64,000 nt of DNA from Caulobacter sp. 17J80-11. GTDB lineage: Bacteria; Pseudomonadota; Alphaproteobacteria; Caulobacterales; Caulobacteraceae. Positions 18,081 through 27,594 of this stretch are shown one piece after another; within the stretch, counting starts at the first letter, position 1; each line of letters opens with the position of its first letter. The DNA lies in the NCBI RefSeq assembly GCF_014349105.1, contig NZ_JACSJI010000008.1:1-64000 (forward strand), written 5' to 3'. Below the pieces are notes generated by a model. The model was given only the letters and a program-made list of their open reading frames with translations, was not told the origin of the DNA and did no database searches. Position numbers and translations under genes: made by a program.

Positions 18081-19157
18081 CTGGACCGGGGGGAGCGCTT
18101 CGACCGACTGAGGCTGGCGCGCACCGAGCGCGTCGGCCCCGTCGCCTTCGACCAGCTGGTCAAGCGCTTCGGCTCGGCCGGGGCGGCGCTGGAGGCCCTG
18201 CCCCACCTGGCCCGTCGCGGCGGCGCCGACGGCTTTTCCATTCCGCCTGAACACACGATCAACGCCGAGCTCGAGGCCGGCGAGGCGCTCGGCGCGCGCC
18301 TGCTGGTGCTGGGCGACGACGGCTTCCCGCCGCAGCTGGCGGCGCTGGATCCCCCGCCGCCGGTGCTGTGGACGCTGGGCGACCCCGGCCTGCTTTCCAA
18401 AAACGCCTGCGCCGTCGTCGGCGCGCGTATCGCTTCGTCAGCCGGCTTGCGCTTCGCCCGCGGCCTGGCGGCCGAGCTCGGCCAGGCCGGCCTGACCGTC
18501 ACTTCCGGCATGGCCCGCGGCATCGACGGCGCGGCGCACGAAGGGGCGCTGCCGACCGGCACCGTGGCCGTGCTGGCCGGCGGCATAGACGACGTCTATC
18601 CGCCCGAGCACGACAACCTGTGGGGCCGCATCCGCGAGGGCGGCTGCATCGTCTCCGAACAGGCGCCGGGCGTTCGCGCCAAGGCCCACGACTTCCCCCG
18701 CCGCAACCGCATCATCTCAGGGCTCTCGCGCGCCGTCGTGGTGGTCGAGGCGGAGCTGCGCTCGGGATCGCTGATCACCGCCCGCCTGGCCGCCGAACAG
18801 GGCCGCGAGGTGCTGGCCGTCCCCGGCTCGCCGCTGGAGCCGCGCGCCAAGGGCACGAACGACCTCATCCGCCAGGGCGCGGCCCTGTGCGAAGGGGCCG
18901 AGGACGTGCTGCGCGCGCTCGCCGCCCCGCGCACCCTGCGCGAGCCGGACGGCCGCTGGGACGGCGCCGTCCCCGACGACGAGGTCGACGCGGTGCGCGA
19001 CCGCGTGCTGGCCCTCCTGTCGCCCACCGCCATTCCCCGCGACGAGCTGGCCCGCGGCGTGGGCGCGCCCGCCGCCGTGGTGTTCGCCGCCCTGGTCGAA
19101 CTGGCCCTCGCCGGCGAGGCGGAACTTCTGCCCGGCGGGATGGTCTGCCGGAGCTAG
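18081..19157 (+). CDS. dprA: DNA-processing protein DprA, apparent CTG start
   Basis: 358 residues if started at CTG 18081. DprA loads RecA on incoming single-stranded DNA in natural transformation. An N-terminal helical domain (RLRLARTERVGPVAFDQLV) is followed by the Rossmann core (AVVGARIASSAGLRFARGLA, TVTSGMARGIDGAAHEGAL, FPRRNRIISGLSRAVVVVEA) and a C-terminal winged helix (SPTAIPRDELARGVGAPAAV). The first ordinary start in frame is GTG 18306, which would remove the N-terminal domain. AAGAAGGA lies 7 bases before CTG 18081, and no ATG, GTG or TTG lies between the in-frame plsY stop (18075) and 18306, so CTG is the best candidate. Confidence 0.88.
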   Translation: MDRGERFDRLRLARTERVGPVAFDQLVKRFGSAGAALEALPHLARRGGADGFSIPPEHTINAELEAGEALGARLLVLGDDGFPPQLAALDPPPPVLWTLGDPGLLSKNACAVVGARIASSAGLRFARGLAAELGQAGLTVTSGMARGIDGAAHEGALPTGTVAVLAGGIDDVYPPEHDNLWGRIREGGCIVSEQAPGVRAKAHDFPRRNRIISGLSRAVVVVEAELRSGSLITARLAAEQGREVLAVPGSPLEPRAKGTNDLIRQGAALCEGAEDVLRALAAPRTLREPDGRWDGAVPDDEVDAVRDRVLALLSPTAIPRDELARGVGAPAAVVFAALVELALAGEAELLPGGMVCRS

Positions 19158-19160
19158 CAT

Positions 19161-19344
19161 CCCTTCTCCCAGCGGGAGAAGGCCGGAGCCCGCGCGCCGG
19201 AGCGCCAGCGAAGGCCTGCGCGGGAGGATGAGGGGTTACGAACGGCCGCCGTTCCTGACGCCTGGTCCTGCTCCCTCCCGTTTCCCTCACCCTCCCACGC
19301 CGCTAAAGCGGCGCGGGCCCCGCCCTCTCCCGACCGGGAGAGGG
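19161..19344. repeat. Type A composite palindromic element, copy 6 (full)
   Basis: It lies between dprA and the aldo/keto reductase gene. It begins CCCTTCTCCC-AGC-GGGAGAAGG, contains GGGAGGATGAGGGGTTACG, TCCCTCACCCTCCCACGCCGC, and ends CCCTCTCCCGACCGGGAGAGGG only ~20 bases before the next start codon. Confidence 0.85.
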
Positions 19345-19354
19345 GAAAGAATGA

Positions 19355-20356
<1,002 letters not shown>

Positions 20357-20450
20357 CTCCTTCCCCCTCCACGGGGGGAAGGAGATCGAATTTCCCCCTC
20401 CCCTCGCCAGCGAATTTTTCCTCCCCCTACGGGGGAGCGCCGCTCGCCTG
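20357..20450. repeat. Small hairpins of the CCCCCTC/GGGGGA kind between akr and topA
   Basis: CCTTCCCCC-TCCA-GGGGGGAAGG (about 20359-20382) is followed by degenerate pyrimidine-rich copies to CCTCCCCCTACGGGGGAG. It resembles the outer arms of the element at 57313. May end reductase transcription. TTGACA at 20462 is a possible -35 box for topA. Confidence 0.55.
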
Positions 20451-20536
20451 ATCGGAGCGCGTTGACATCGGGCGGGGGCCGCCCCCACTTTCCGGCCCCG
20501 AAACCTCCCGCCTTCTCATTACAGACTCCGCCCCGC

Positions 20537-23158
20537 ATGAACGTCGTCGTCGTCGAGAGCCCGGCCAAGGCCAAGACCATCAACAAGTACCTGGGCTCCG
20601 GCTACAAGGTGCTGGCCTCGTACGGGCACGTGCGCGACCTGCCCTCGAAGGACGGCTCGGTGAAGCCGGCCGAGGACTTCGCCATGGAGTGGGAGGTCGA
20701 GGGCAAGGCGGCCAAGCGCCTCTCCGAGATCGCCGACGCCCTGAAGGGCGCCGACCGCCTGATCCTGGCCACCGACCCGGATCGCGAGGGCGAGGCCATC
20801 TCCTGGCACGTGCTGGAGGTGCTGAACCGCAAGAAGATGCTGAAGGACAAGGACGTCCAGCGCGTCACCTTCAACGCCATCACCAAGAACGCCGTGCAGG
20901 CGGCCATGGCCGCGCCGCGCCAGATCGACATGGAGCTGGTGCAGGCCTACCTGGCGCGCCGCGCGCTGGACTACCTGGTCGGCTTCACCCTGTCGCCGGT
21001 GCTGTGGCGCAAGCTGCCGGGCTCGCGCTCGGCCGGCCGCGTGCAGTCGGTGGCCCTTCGCCTGGTCGTCGACCGCGAGATCGAGATCGAAGCGTTCAAG
21101 ACCCAGGAATACTGGACCGTCGACGCCGACGTCTCGGCCGGCTCCGGCCCGTTCACCGCCCGCCTGGCCAAGCACCAGGGCAAGAAGCTCGGCAAGTTCG
21201 ACCTGCCGAACGAAGCCACCGCCACCGCCGCCCGCCAGGCCGTCGAGGCCGGCGACTTCACCGTGACCTCGGTCGAGAAGAAGCCCGGCCGCCGCTCGCC
21301 GCCGCCGCCCTTCACCACCTCGACCCTGCAGCAGGAAGCCGCCCGCAAGCTCGGCTTCTCTGCCACCCGCACCATGCAGGCCGCGCAGAAGCTGTACGAA
21401 GGCGTCGACGACCAGGGCGGCCTGATCACCTACATGCGAACCGACGGCGTGTCGGTCACGCCCGAGGCCCTGACCGAGACCCGCTCGGTCATCCAGCAGC
21501 GCTACGGGACCGCCTACGTCCCCGAGCAGCCGCGCCACTACAAGGTGAAGGCCAAGAACGCCCAGGAGGCGCACGAGGCCATCCGCCCGACCAGCCTCGC
21601 CCGCCACCCCGACAGCGTGCGCCTGGAAGGCGACCTGGGCCGGCTCTACGAGCTGATCTGGAAGCGCATGATCGCCAGCCAGATGGAGCAGGCCAAGGTC
21701 GAGCGCACGGTCATCGAGCTGGAGACCGCCGACGGCCAGACCGGCCTGCGCGCCACCGGCGAGGTGATCACCTTCGACGGCTACCTGGCCGTCTACGAGG
21801 AAGGCCGCGACGACACCGGCGCCGACGACGAGGAAGGCGGCCGCCTGCCCCAGGTCCACGAGGGCGCCAAGGCCAAGGTGGCCGAGGTGCGCGCCGACCA
21901 GCACTTCACCGAGCCGCCGCCGCGCTACTCGGAAGCCTCGCTGGTCAAGAAGATGGAGGAGCTCGGTATCGGGCGTCCGTCCACCTACGCCTCGATCCTG
22001 TCGGTGCTGCGCGACCGCGAATACGTGCGCATGGAGAAGAACCGCTTCCATCCGGAGGACAAGGGCCGGCTGGTCACCGCCTTCCTGGAGCGCTTCTTCG
22101 AGCGCTACGTCGAGTACGACTTCACCGCCGCGCTGGAGCAGCGGCTGGACCAGGTGTCGGCCGGCGAACTGGACTGGAAGGTCCTGCTGCGCGACTTCTG
22201 GCAGGACTTCCATGCCGCCGTGGAGGGCATGAGCGAGCTGCGCGTCACCAACGTGCTGGATGCTCTGAACGACGCGCTGGCCCCGCACATCTTCCCGGAC
22301 AAGGGCGACGGCACGGATCCGCGCGCCTGCCCGACCTGCGGCACGGGGCGCCTGTCGCTGAAGACCAGCAAGTTCGGGGCCTTCATCGGCTGCTCGAACT
22401 ATCCGGAATGCCGCTTCACCCGCGCCATCGGCGCACCGGACGCCGAGGGCGCTGAAGCCAGCGGCGACCGCGAACTGGGCGTCGATCCGGGGACCGGCGA
22501 GAAGGTCAGCCTGAAGATCGGCCGCTTCGGCCCCTACGTGCAGCTGGGCGAAGGCGACAAGCCCAAGCGCTCGTCCCTGCCCAAGGGCTGGAGCCCGGCC
22601 GGCATGGACCTGGAGCGGGCGGTTCGTCTGCTCACCCTGCCGCGCGAGGTGGGCGTGCACCCGGAGGACGGCCAGCCGATCCTGGCGGGCCTGGGCCGCT
22701 ACGGCCCGTTCGTCCAGCACGCCGGCACCTACGCCAACGTCGAGTCGATCGAGGACGTGTTCGAGATCGGCGTGAACCGCGCGGTGGACCTGCTCGCCAC
22801 CAAGCGGGCCGGCGGCGGCCGCGGGGCCCGCGGCGGGGCCTCCACCGCGGCGCTGAAGGACCTGGGCGCCCACCCGGTGTCGGGCGAGGCGATCAAGGTC
22901 ATGCCCGGCCGCTTCGGCCCCTACGTGAAGTGCGGCAAGGTCAACGCGACCATCCCCAAGGGGACGGACCCGGCCGAACTGACCATGGAACAGGCCGTGG
23001 CCCTGATCGCGGAGAAGGCCGGCAAGAGCCCGACCAAGGCCGCGAAGAAGGCTCCGGCGAAGAAGGCCGCCGCAGCCAAGACCGAGGGCGACGCGGCCCC
23101 GAAGAAAGCGGCGGCGAAGAAGCCGGCGGCCAAGAAGAAGGCGGCCGCCAAGGCCTGA
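20537..23158 (+). CDS. topA: DNA topoisomerase I
   Basis: 873 residues, type IA enzyme relaxing negative supercoils. The TOPRIM domain is at the start (VVVVESPAKAKTINKYLG with Glu7; TDPDREGEAISWH with Asp80 and Asp82). The active-site tyrosine is Tyr299 in GLITYMRTDGVSVT. One C4 zinc motif CPTCGTG...CSNYPEC is near residue 600, followed by TopoI C-terminal repeats (KIGRFGPYVQLGEG, LGRYGPFVQHAG, MPGRFGPYVKCGK). The last ~55 residues are a Lys/Ala/Pro tail like histone H1, common in alphaproteobacterial TopA. The ATG at 20537 fits the conserved start; a longer upstream frame is discarded. Confidence 0.97.
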   Translation: MNVVVVESPAKAKTINKYLGSGYKVLASYGHVRDLPSKDGSVKPAEDFAMEWEVEGKAAKRLSEIADALKGADRLILATDPDREGEAISWHVLEVLNRKKMLKDKDVQRVTFNAITKNAVQAAMAAPRQIDMELVQAYLARRALDYLVGFTLSPVLWRKLPGSRSAGRVQSVALRLVVDREIEIEAFKTQEYWTVDADVSAGSGPFTARLAKHQGKKLGKFDLPNEATATAARQAVEAGDFTVTSVEKKPGRRSPPPPFTTSTLQQEAARKLGFSATRTMQAAQKLYEGVDDQGGLITYMRTDGVSVTPEALTETRSVIQQRYGTAYVPEQPRHYKVKAKNAQEAHEAIRPTSLARHPDSVRLEGDLGRLYELIWKRMIASQMEQAKVERTVIELETADGQTGLRATGEVITFDGYLAVYEEGRDDTGADDEEGGRLPQVHEGAKAKVAEVRADQHFTEPPPRYSEASLVKKMEELGIGRPSTYASILSVLRDREYVRMEKNRFHPEDKGRLVTAFLERFFERYVEYDFTAALEQRLDQVSAGELDWKVLLRDFWQDFHAAVEGMSELRVTNVLDALNDALAPHIFPDKGDGTDPRACPTCGTGRLSLKTSKFGAFIGCSNYPECRFTRAIGAPDAEGAEASGDRELGVDPGTGEKVSLKIGRFGPYVQLGEGDKPKRSSLPKGWSPAGMDLERAVRLLTLPREVGVHPEDGQPILAGLGRYGPFVQHAGTYANVESIEDVFEIGVNRAVDLLATKRAGGGRGARGGASTAALKDLGAHPVSGEAIKVMPGRFGPYVKCGKVNATIPKGTDPAELTMEQAVALIAEKAGKSPTKAAKKAPAKKAAAAKTEGDAAPKKAAAKKPAAKKKAAAKA

Positions 23159-23215
23159 TCTTCTCCCAAGGCGTTCGGACGAGGTATGCTCCCCCGACTC
23201 CCGGGGGGACTACAC

Positions 23216-23836
23216 ATGTCGATAAAGACCGCCGCCGCCGCGTTCGTGGCCGTGCTGGGCTTCGCCGCGCCGGCGAAGGCCGCGTGGGTCTGCTCGTACG
23301 TCCAGGTGCTCGACGCGCCGCAGGCCTCGACGTCGAACGGCGTCGCCGACGTCGAGCTCGACTTCGACGCGGGCAAGAGCCTCATGGGGGGGCAGATCTG
23401 GTGGTCGATCTCGTCCCACACCCCGGAGCCCGGCCCGGCCCTGATGTTCAATCTGCCTGTCGACGCCGGCGGTCGCTGGTCGTGGCGCCCGGACAGCTTC
23501 GACGTTTCCATCTCAGCGACCGATTTCTGGAACGGCGACGAGACCCTCGAAATCTCCGCGGACGGCCGTCTGCTCTACAAGGGGCCGGCCGAGGCGGAGG
23601 TGGCGAGCCATCGCGGCAAGAGCTTCCATGCGAGCGTCCCGGCCGACGCCGCCGCCCTGGCCGGCGCCGTGCGGGCGACGAAGGTGCGGGTCCGGCTGCT
23701 CGCCAGGAGCGGCGAGGCGATCTACGACCATACCCTCGCCCTGCCCGCCGTGACCGCACGCGACGCCCTGATCCGTCCGGGCGTCGCCTGGGCTGGTGGC
23801 GGCTTCGACGATCCCGACGTCTGCGAAGAGATCTAG
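23216..23836 (+). CDS. Secreted hypothetical protein, paralogue of the gene at 26390
   Basis: 206 residues from ATG 23216, with signal peptide IKTAAAAFVAVLGFAAPAKA. The mature part is beta-rich with one Cys near each end (WVCSYVQV and DDPDVCEEI). It aligns loosely with the product of 26390-26998 through F-LPV, ETLEISADGRLLYKGP against WLEITADGKPLFSGP, KVRVRLL against RLRVRFL, and the final F-D--VC. So there are two members of one unrecognised family ~3 kb apart. GGGGGGAC lies ahead of the start. Its stop shares CTAG with the convergent regulator gene. Confidence 0.75.
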   Translation: MSIKTAAAAFVAVLGFAAPAKAAWVCSYVQVLDAPQASTSNGVADVELDFDAGKSLMGGQIWWSISSHTPEPGPALMFNLPVDAGGRWSWRPDSFDVSISATDFWNGDETLEISADGRLLYKGPAEAEVASHRGKSFHASVPADAAALAGAVRATKVRVRLLARSGEAIYDHTLALPAVTARDALIRPGVAWAGGGFDDPDVCEEI

Positions 23837-24135
23837 GAGCGCTTGCCCACCACCGCCTCCAGCGCCTCCAGGTAAGCCGCGAACGCCTTGCGGCCGGCCT
23901 CGGTGATGCGGATGCGGGTCAGCGGCTTGCGGCCCAGGAAGCTCTTCTCGATGCCGACATAGCCGGCGTCCTCCAGCTTGCGCAGGTGGACGGACAGGTT
24001 GCCCTGGGTGGCGCCGAGCGCCTCCTTCAGCTCGACGAAGTCGGCCACCTCGGCGTCGGCCAGGTAGACCATGATCCCCAGCCGCAGGCGGCCGTGGATC
24101 ACCTCGTCGATGCGCTCGACGTCCAGCGCGCCCAT
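23833..24135 (-). CDS. Winged-helix transcriptional regulator (ArsR/MarR-like)
   Basis: 100 residues. The helix-turn-helix lies at about residues 30-60 (FVELKEALGATQGNLSVHLR, then KLEDAGYVGIEK), followed by a wing with RIRITEAGRKAFAAYLEALE. Proteins of this size and sequence style are stand-alone winged-helix regulators encoded beside a small membrane protein. Here that neighbour ends 8 bases upstream. The target is unknown; an inverted repeat at 26076-26098 is one candidate. The TAG stop shares CTAG with the gene on the other strand. Confidence 0.85.
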   Translation of the reverse strand: MGALDVERIDEVIHGRLRLGIMVYLADAEVADFVELKEALGATQGNLSVHLRKLEDAGYVGIEKSFLGRKPLTRIRITEAGRKAFAAYLEALEAVVGKRS

Positions 24136-24143
24136 CGGCTGGC

Positions 24144-24758
24144 TCAGGCCCCCTTGCGGGCGAGGCGGAGCATAACGAAGCCCGGGACCGCCATCCAGGC
24201 CAGCAGGCCCAGGCCCACGATCAGCAGGTAGGTCGAGGTGGCCAGCGTCAGGCCCAGCGCCACGGCGGTGACGAACCAGCCCAGCGCCACCACGCCCAGC
24301 CAGAGCCGCCGGCGCAGCATGTAGGCGGTCGCCCAGGCGCCGCCCTGCAGGGCGAACACCACGGCCGGGTACAGCTCCCAGATCACCATGCTTTGGCGCG
24401 AAATGGCGGCCGGAGCGAACAGGCAGAGCAGCGCCAGGTTGGTCACGCCGGTGGCGATGAAGGCGGCGCGGACCGCGCGGGACACGGCGCCGGCCGGCCG
24501 GGGCTGGCGGTCGCGTCGGGCGACCCAGACCGCCACGCCGCAGAACAGGATCGTCGGCAGGGTCGCAAGCGCCAGATTGCCCAGCGGACCGAGCGGCCAG
24601 CCGAATACGTCCGAGGCCCACCAGACCAGGCCCTGCACGCCGTAGATCAGCCCGCCCCCCACGAAGGCCTCGCCCATGCGGGCCTGATTGCGGTCGCCGG
24701 CCTCCACCAGGCCCTTGAGGAAGGCCAGGTCGTCCAGGGCGGTGTCGGCGGCGCTCAT
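24144..24758 (-). CDS. Membrane protein encoded with winged-helix regulator
   Basis: 204 residues from ATG 24758, with GGAGA 8 bases ahead. About six helices in pairs: GEAFVGGGLIYGVQGLVWW, LALATLPTILFCGVAVWV, AAFIATGVTNLALLCLF, VIWELYPAVVFALQGGAW, then two more towards the C-terminus (LGWFVTAVALGLTLATS and YLLIVGLGLLAWMAVPGF). The short polar N-terminus (DDLAFLKGLVEAGDRNQAR) is typical of this regulator-linked type. Function unknown. Confidence 0.8.
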   Translation of the reverse strand: MSAADTALDDLAFLKGLVEAGDRNQARMGEAFVGGGLIYGVQGLVWWASDVFGWPLGPLGNLALATLPTILFCGVAVWVARRDRQPRPAGAVSRAVRAAFIATGVTNLALLCLFAPAAISRQSMVIWELYPAVVFALQGGAWATAYMLRRRLWLGVVALGWFVTAVALGLTLATSTYLLIVGLGLLAWMAVPGFVMLRLARKGA

Positions 24759-24820
24759 CGGCGGGTCTCCGGAATCGGCGGGAAGCATGGGGTGGTTCGG
24801 GTTGAAAGTCTCTGGAGGCG

Positions 24821-26029
24821 TCACGCCGGCTCCAGTTCGGGGACGGCGGCGGGCGCGACCTTCTTGGGCTTCTTCCGGCCGCTCAGGAACCGGCCGATGA
24901 AGCTGTGGCGCACGAACAGCTGGTAGCTGGCGAACAGGACCAGCAGGGAGCCGCCCACCACCATCGGGAACTTCGCCGTCCACGGCAGGTGCAGGCGGGC
25001 GACCAGCACCGCGGCCGCCATCACCACCGGAATGTGGACGAGGTAGATCCAGTAGGCGGCGTCGGCGACGTAGCGGCGCGCCGGGCTGTGGCCCGAGAGG
25101 AAGCGCACCGCCGCCCCGATCAGGCCGAGCGTCCAGCCCCAGACGGCCAGGCCGTAGCAGACCGCATAGGCGATCTGGGTCCCGTCGGTCGGGGCCGCGT
25201 CCAGGCTGGGCTCCAGCCCGACCATGGCCAGGCCGGCGGCGGTGAAGCCCGCGCCCAGCAGGATCAGGAAGGCCCAGCGCCGCGCCCAGGCCTCAAGCAG
25301 CTCCTGCCGGCGGTGGACCATCCAGCCGATCGCGAAGGCCAGGCCGAAGGCGCTCAGCGCCGCCGGATTGGGTATCAGGCCGAAGTCGGGGGTGCGGATC
25401 CCGAACCACATGCGCCACTCCGGATCCAGGCACATGGCCAGCGCCACGGCCAGGGCCGGCAGGATCGGGGTCCAGCCGCCGACCGCCAGGCCCGTCAGCC
25501 GGTCCATGAGCCCGGCCAACCGCCCCTGCCCGTCCACCAGCTTACCTAAGCCCCGCAGGACCAGCATGGCCGGGTAGAACCACAGCAAGAGGTACAGGAA
25601 CCACAGGTGGGTCAGCGGGAAGGTCTCGACCGTCATGGGCGGCGGCGGGGGACCGTCAGGGATGGTCCCGCCGTTGGCGATCGCCGCATTCCAGACGATC
25701 ACCGCAATCAGGCTGGCGAACACCACCGGCCAGAAGATCACGAAGGTCAGGCCGATCCGCTTCAGCCGGTCCCAGGCGAAGGAGGCCAAGCCCCGCCGCT
25801 CCAGGCTCATGCGCGCGAAGAAGCCGGCGATCAGGAAGAAGACCGTCATGCGGAAGACGTGCAGAACGTAGAACATCACCGCGAGCTCGACGCTGCGGCT
25901 GTCGTCCATGGCCGGCCACAACGGCGCCTCCGACGGCAGGAAGCCGACCGACGCGTGCAGCGTCACCCCGGCCAGCAGCGCGAAGCCGCGGACCGCGTCC
26001 AGGGCATGGAAACGCTCACTCTCGTGCAT
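24821..26029 (-). CDS. Acyltransferase family 3 membrane protein (OpgC-like)
   Basis: 402 residues from ATG 26029, GGGAGAG ahead. About ten helices. The acyltransferase-3 start is clear (RFHALDAVRGFALLAGVTLH), with the conserved VFFLIAGFFARMSLERRG after the second helix. YWIYLVHIPVVMAAAVLVA near the end is also typical. Such proteins add acyl groups to sugars or glucans on the periplasmic side; the substrate here is unknown. The C-terminus is basic (RFLSGRKKPKKVAPA). It starts 62 bases before the membrane protein/regulator pair on the same strand and may share a transcript with them. Confidence 0.9.
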   Translation of the reverse strand: MHESERFHALDAVRGFALLAGVTLHASVGFLPSEAPLWPAMDDSRSVELAVMFYVLHVFRMTVFFLIAGFFARMSLERRGLASFAWDRLKRIGLTFVIFWPVVFASLIAVIVWNAAIANGGTIPDGPPPPPMTVETFPLTHLWFLYLLLWFYPAMLVLRGLGKLVDGQGRLAGLMDRLTGLAVGGWTPILPALAVALAMCLDPEWRMWFGIRTPDFGLIPNPAALSAFGLAFAIGWMVHRRQELLEAWARRWAFLILLGAGFTAAGLAMVGLEPSLDAAPTDGTQIAYAVCYGLAVWGWTLGLIGAAVRFLSGHSPARRYVADAAYWIYLVHIPVVMAAAVLVARLHLPWTAKFPMVVGGSLLVLFASYQLFVRHSFIGRFLSGRKKPKKVAPAAVPELEPA

Positions 26030-26075
26030 GGCCGGCTCTCCCCTCGCGGCGGCGTCGTGGGACGAGAATGCATGA

Positions 26076-26098
26076 ACTCGTTTAAATTGCAAACTTGT
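26076..26098. promoter_or_regulatory. Inverted repeat upstream of the acyltransferase operon
   Basis: The pattern is AC-N2-GTTT-N7-AAAC-N2-GT in an AT-rich patch about 47 bases before the acyltransferase ATG (minus strand). Its size and symmetry suit a dimeric winged-helix protein such as the product of 23833-24135, encoded at the end of the same gene run. Assignment is by proximity only. Confidence 0.4.
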
Positions 26099-26111
26099 CT
26101 ATCAAACCCTC

Positions 26112-26302
26112 CCCTTCTCCCCTTGCGGGAGAAGGACGGAGCCCGCGCCCCGGAGCGCTAGCGGAGGGTTGCGCGGGAGGATGAGGGGTCGAGCTACGGT
26201 TGGCAGCTGAAAAGGCGGCGCGACCCCTCATCCTCCCGTCCTTACCTCCGCCCTCCGGGCTCCGGTGGCCGGGGCCCTCCTTCTCCCTCAGGGGGAGAAG
26301 GA
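26112..26302. repeat. Type A composite palindromic element, copy 7 (full)
   Basis: It occupies most of the 360-bp gap between the divergent acyltransferase and secreted-protein genes. It starts CCTTCTCCCC-TTGC-GGGAGAAGG, has GGGAGGATGAGGGGTCG, an inverted GACCCCTCATCCTCCCG, and ends CCTTCTCCC-TCA-GGGGGAGAAGG. The two inner halves are separated by ~40 bases without homology. Confidence 0.85.
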
Positions 26303-26389
26303 GTCGCGCGCTAGAACCTTCGCACTGTCGCGCTTGATGCGAACGGCGCTATCTTGGCCGCAGTAGACCGCGACCGGGGGGAACGGCGC

Positions 26390-26998
26390 ATGCGTGGACG
26401 GATGATCGGCGGGCTCGGCCTGGTTTGCGCGATGGCGGGAACGCCGGCGGCGGCGCAGGACATGTTGGCCGGGTGGAGCTGCGCGGCGGGCGACGGCGCC
26501 AGCCGGGCGGTGCTGGAATACGACGCCCATCGGCGCCTGGAGCTGGAGCACAGCGCGGTCGTCTGGGACACGCCGGGCGGTCCGCTCGGCGTCGGCTTCA
26601 GCCTCCCGGTGACCGGCCCGGACCGCTTCGCCGCCACGCCCGATCGCTTCCGCGCCCGGTTCGATCCGCCCAAGGGCGCCCCGGAGCCGAAGTGGCTGGA
26701 GATCACCGCCGACGGAAAGCCGCTGTTCAGCGGTCCGTTGGCCGGGCGCATCCACGGCGCCGCCGGCCTGGAGTTCCGCGCCAGCGCCAAGGGCCAGGCG
26801 CAGATCGTGGCGGGCGCTTGGTCGGCCAAGCGGTTGCGCGTGCGCTTCCTGGACGCCGGCCGGCGGCCGCTGGGCCAGGCCACCGCCTTCCTGCCGCCGC
26901 TCGAGACCCGATCCGCCCCGCTCAGCGCCGCCTTCGCCCGCGCCCAGGGCCGGTTCGGCGACGCCAAGGTCTGCAGCGCGCGCGCCCAGGCGCACTAA
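26390..26998 (+). CDS. Secreted hypothetical protein, paralogue of the gene at 23216
   Basis: 202 residues from ATG 26390. The signal peptide is MIGGLGLVCAMAGTPAAAQ after a short basic MRGR. The mature part has Cys near both ends (WSCAAGDG, KVCSARAQ) and PKWLEITADGKPLFSGP in the middle, shared with the protein of 23216. A longer ATG start at 26354 would place a basic stretch before the signal and is less likely. It lies 11 bases ahead of the OmpH-like gene, so likely the same transcript. Confidence 0.75.
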   Translation: MRGRMIGGLGLVCAMAGTPAAAQDMLAGWSCAAGDGASRAVLEYDAHRRLELEHSAVVWDTPGGPLGVGFSLPVTGPDRFAATPDRFRARFDPPKGAPEPKWLEITADGKPLFSGPLAGRIHGAAGLEFRASAKGQAQIVAGAWSAKRLRVRFLDAGRRPLGQATAFLPPLETRSAPLSAAFARAQGRFGDAKVCSARAQAH

Positions 26999-27009
26999 GG
27001 AGCCCTCCC

Positions 27010-27522
27010 ATGTCGATCCGCCGCAAGCTCTCCGCCCTGGCGCTGGTCGCCGCCCTGGCCACGCCCTCCCTGGCCGCCGCCCAGCAGGCCAAGGTCGCCT
27101 ATGTGGACCTGGAGCGCGTGCTGCTCGAGGTGCGCGACGGCAAGGCGGCCCAGGCGCGCCTGAGGACGTGGCTGGACGCCCGGCAAAAGGAGATCGACGC
27201 CGAGCAGACGGCGCTTCGCGCTGAGAAGGAAGCGCTCGACAAGGCGTCCCCGACGATGGACGCGGCCACGCGCGAGCAGAAGTCGGCCGACCTGAAGCGA
27301 AAGGTCGTCGCCCTGAGCGAGAAGTGGGAGCGGAGCCGCGCCGAAGCCGCCGCCCGGGAAAGCAAGGAGATCGAGGCCATCCTCGCTAGGTACGACCGGG
27401 TCGCCGCCACGATCCAGCGGCGCGACGGCCTGACCATCGTGGACGAACAGCCCTCCCCGCCCGCGCCCGACATCACCGACGAGATCGTCCGCGCCTACGA
27501 CGCGGCCAATCCGGGCGGCTGA
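27010..27522 (+). CDS. OmpH/Skp-family periplasmic chaperone-like protein
   Basis: 170 residues. Signal peptide KLSALALVAALATPSLAAA, then AKVAYVDLERVLLEVRDGKA, which is the hallmark start of OmpH/Skp proteins, and a long charged coiled coil (KEIDAEQTALRAEKEALDK, KRKVVALSEKWERSRAEAAA). The end (IVRAYDAANPGG) resembles the usual Skp end (VI-AYD--NPG). Skp holds unfolded outer-membrane proteins in the periplasm. GGAGCC lies ahead of the ATG. Confidence 0.88.
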   Translation: MSIRRKLSALALVAALATPSLAAAQQAKVAYVDLERVLLEVRDGKAAQARLRTWLDARQKEIDAEQTALRAEKEALDKASPTMDAATREQKSADLKRKVVALSEKWERSRAEAAARESKEIEAILARYDRVAATIQRRDGLTIVDEQPSPPAPDITDEIVRAYDAANPGG

Positions 27523-27564
27523 CAGAGCGTCTGCCTCCCGCCGGCACGTTGGCGCGTTCCCAAA

Positions 27565-27585
27565 CAGCGCTATGTATGGGCGCTG
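27565..27585 (+). promoter_or_regulatory. Short hairpin ahead of rnr
   Basis: CAGCGC-TATGTATGG-GCGCTG forms a 6-bp stem that ends at 27585, directly before the AGAGGA ribosome-binding site of rnr (GTG 27595). RNase genes are sometimes controlled by their own 5' structures; no direct evidence here. Confidence 0.3.
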
Positions 27586-27594
27586 AGAGGATTC

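Noticed and set aside
20519-22873. Long minus-strand open frame opposite topA (784 codons)
   Set aside because: Antisense of topA; composition is Gly/Ala/Arg/Val without any domain. The same holds for the 1053-codon frame opposite the RND pump.
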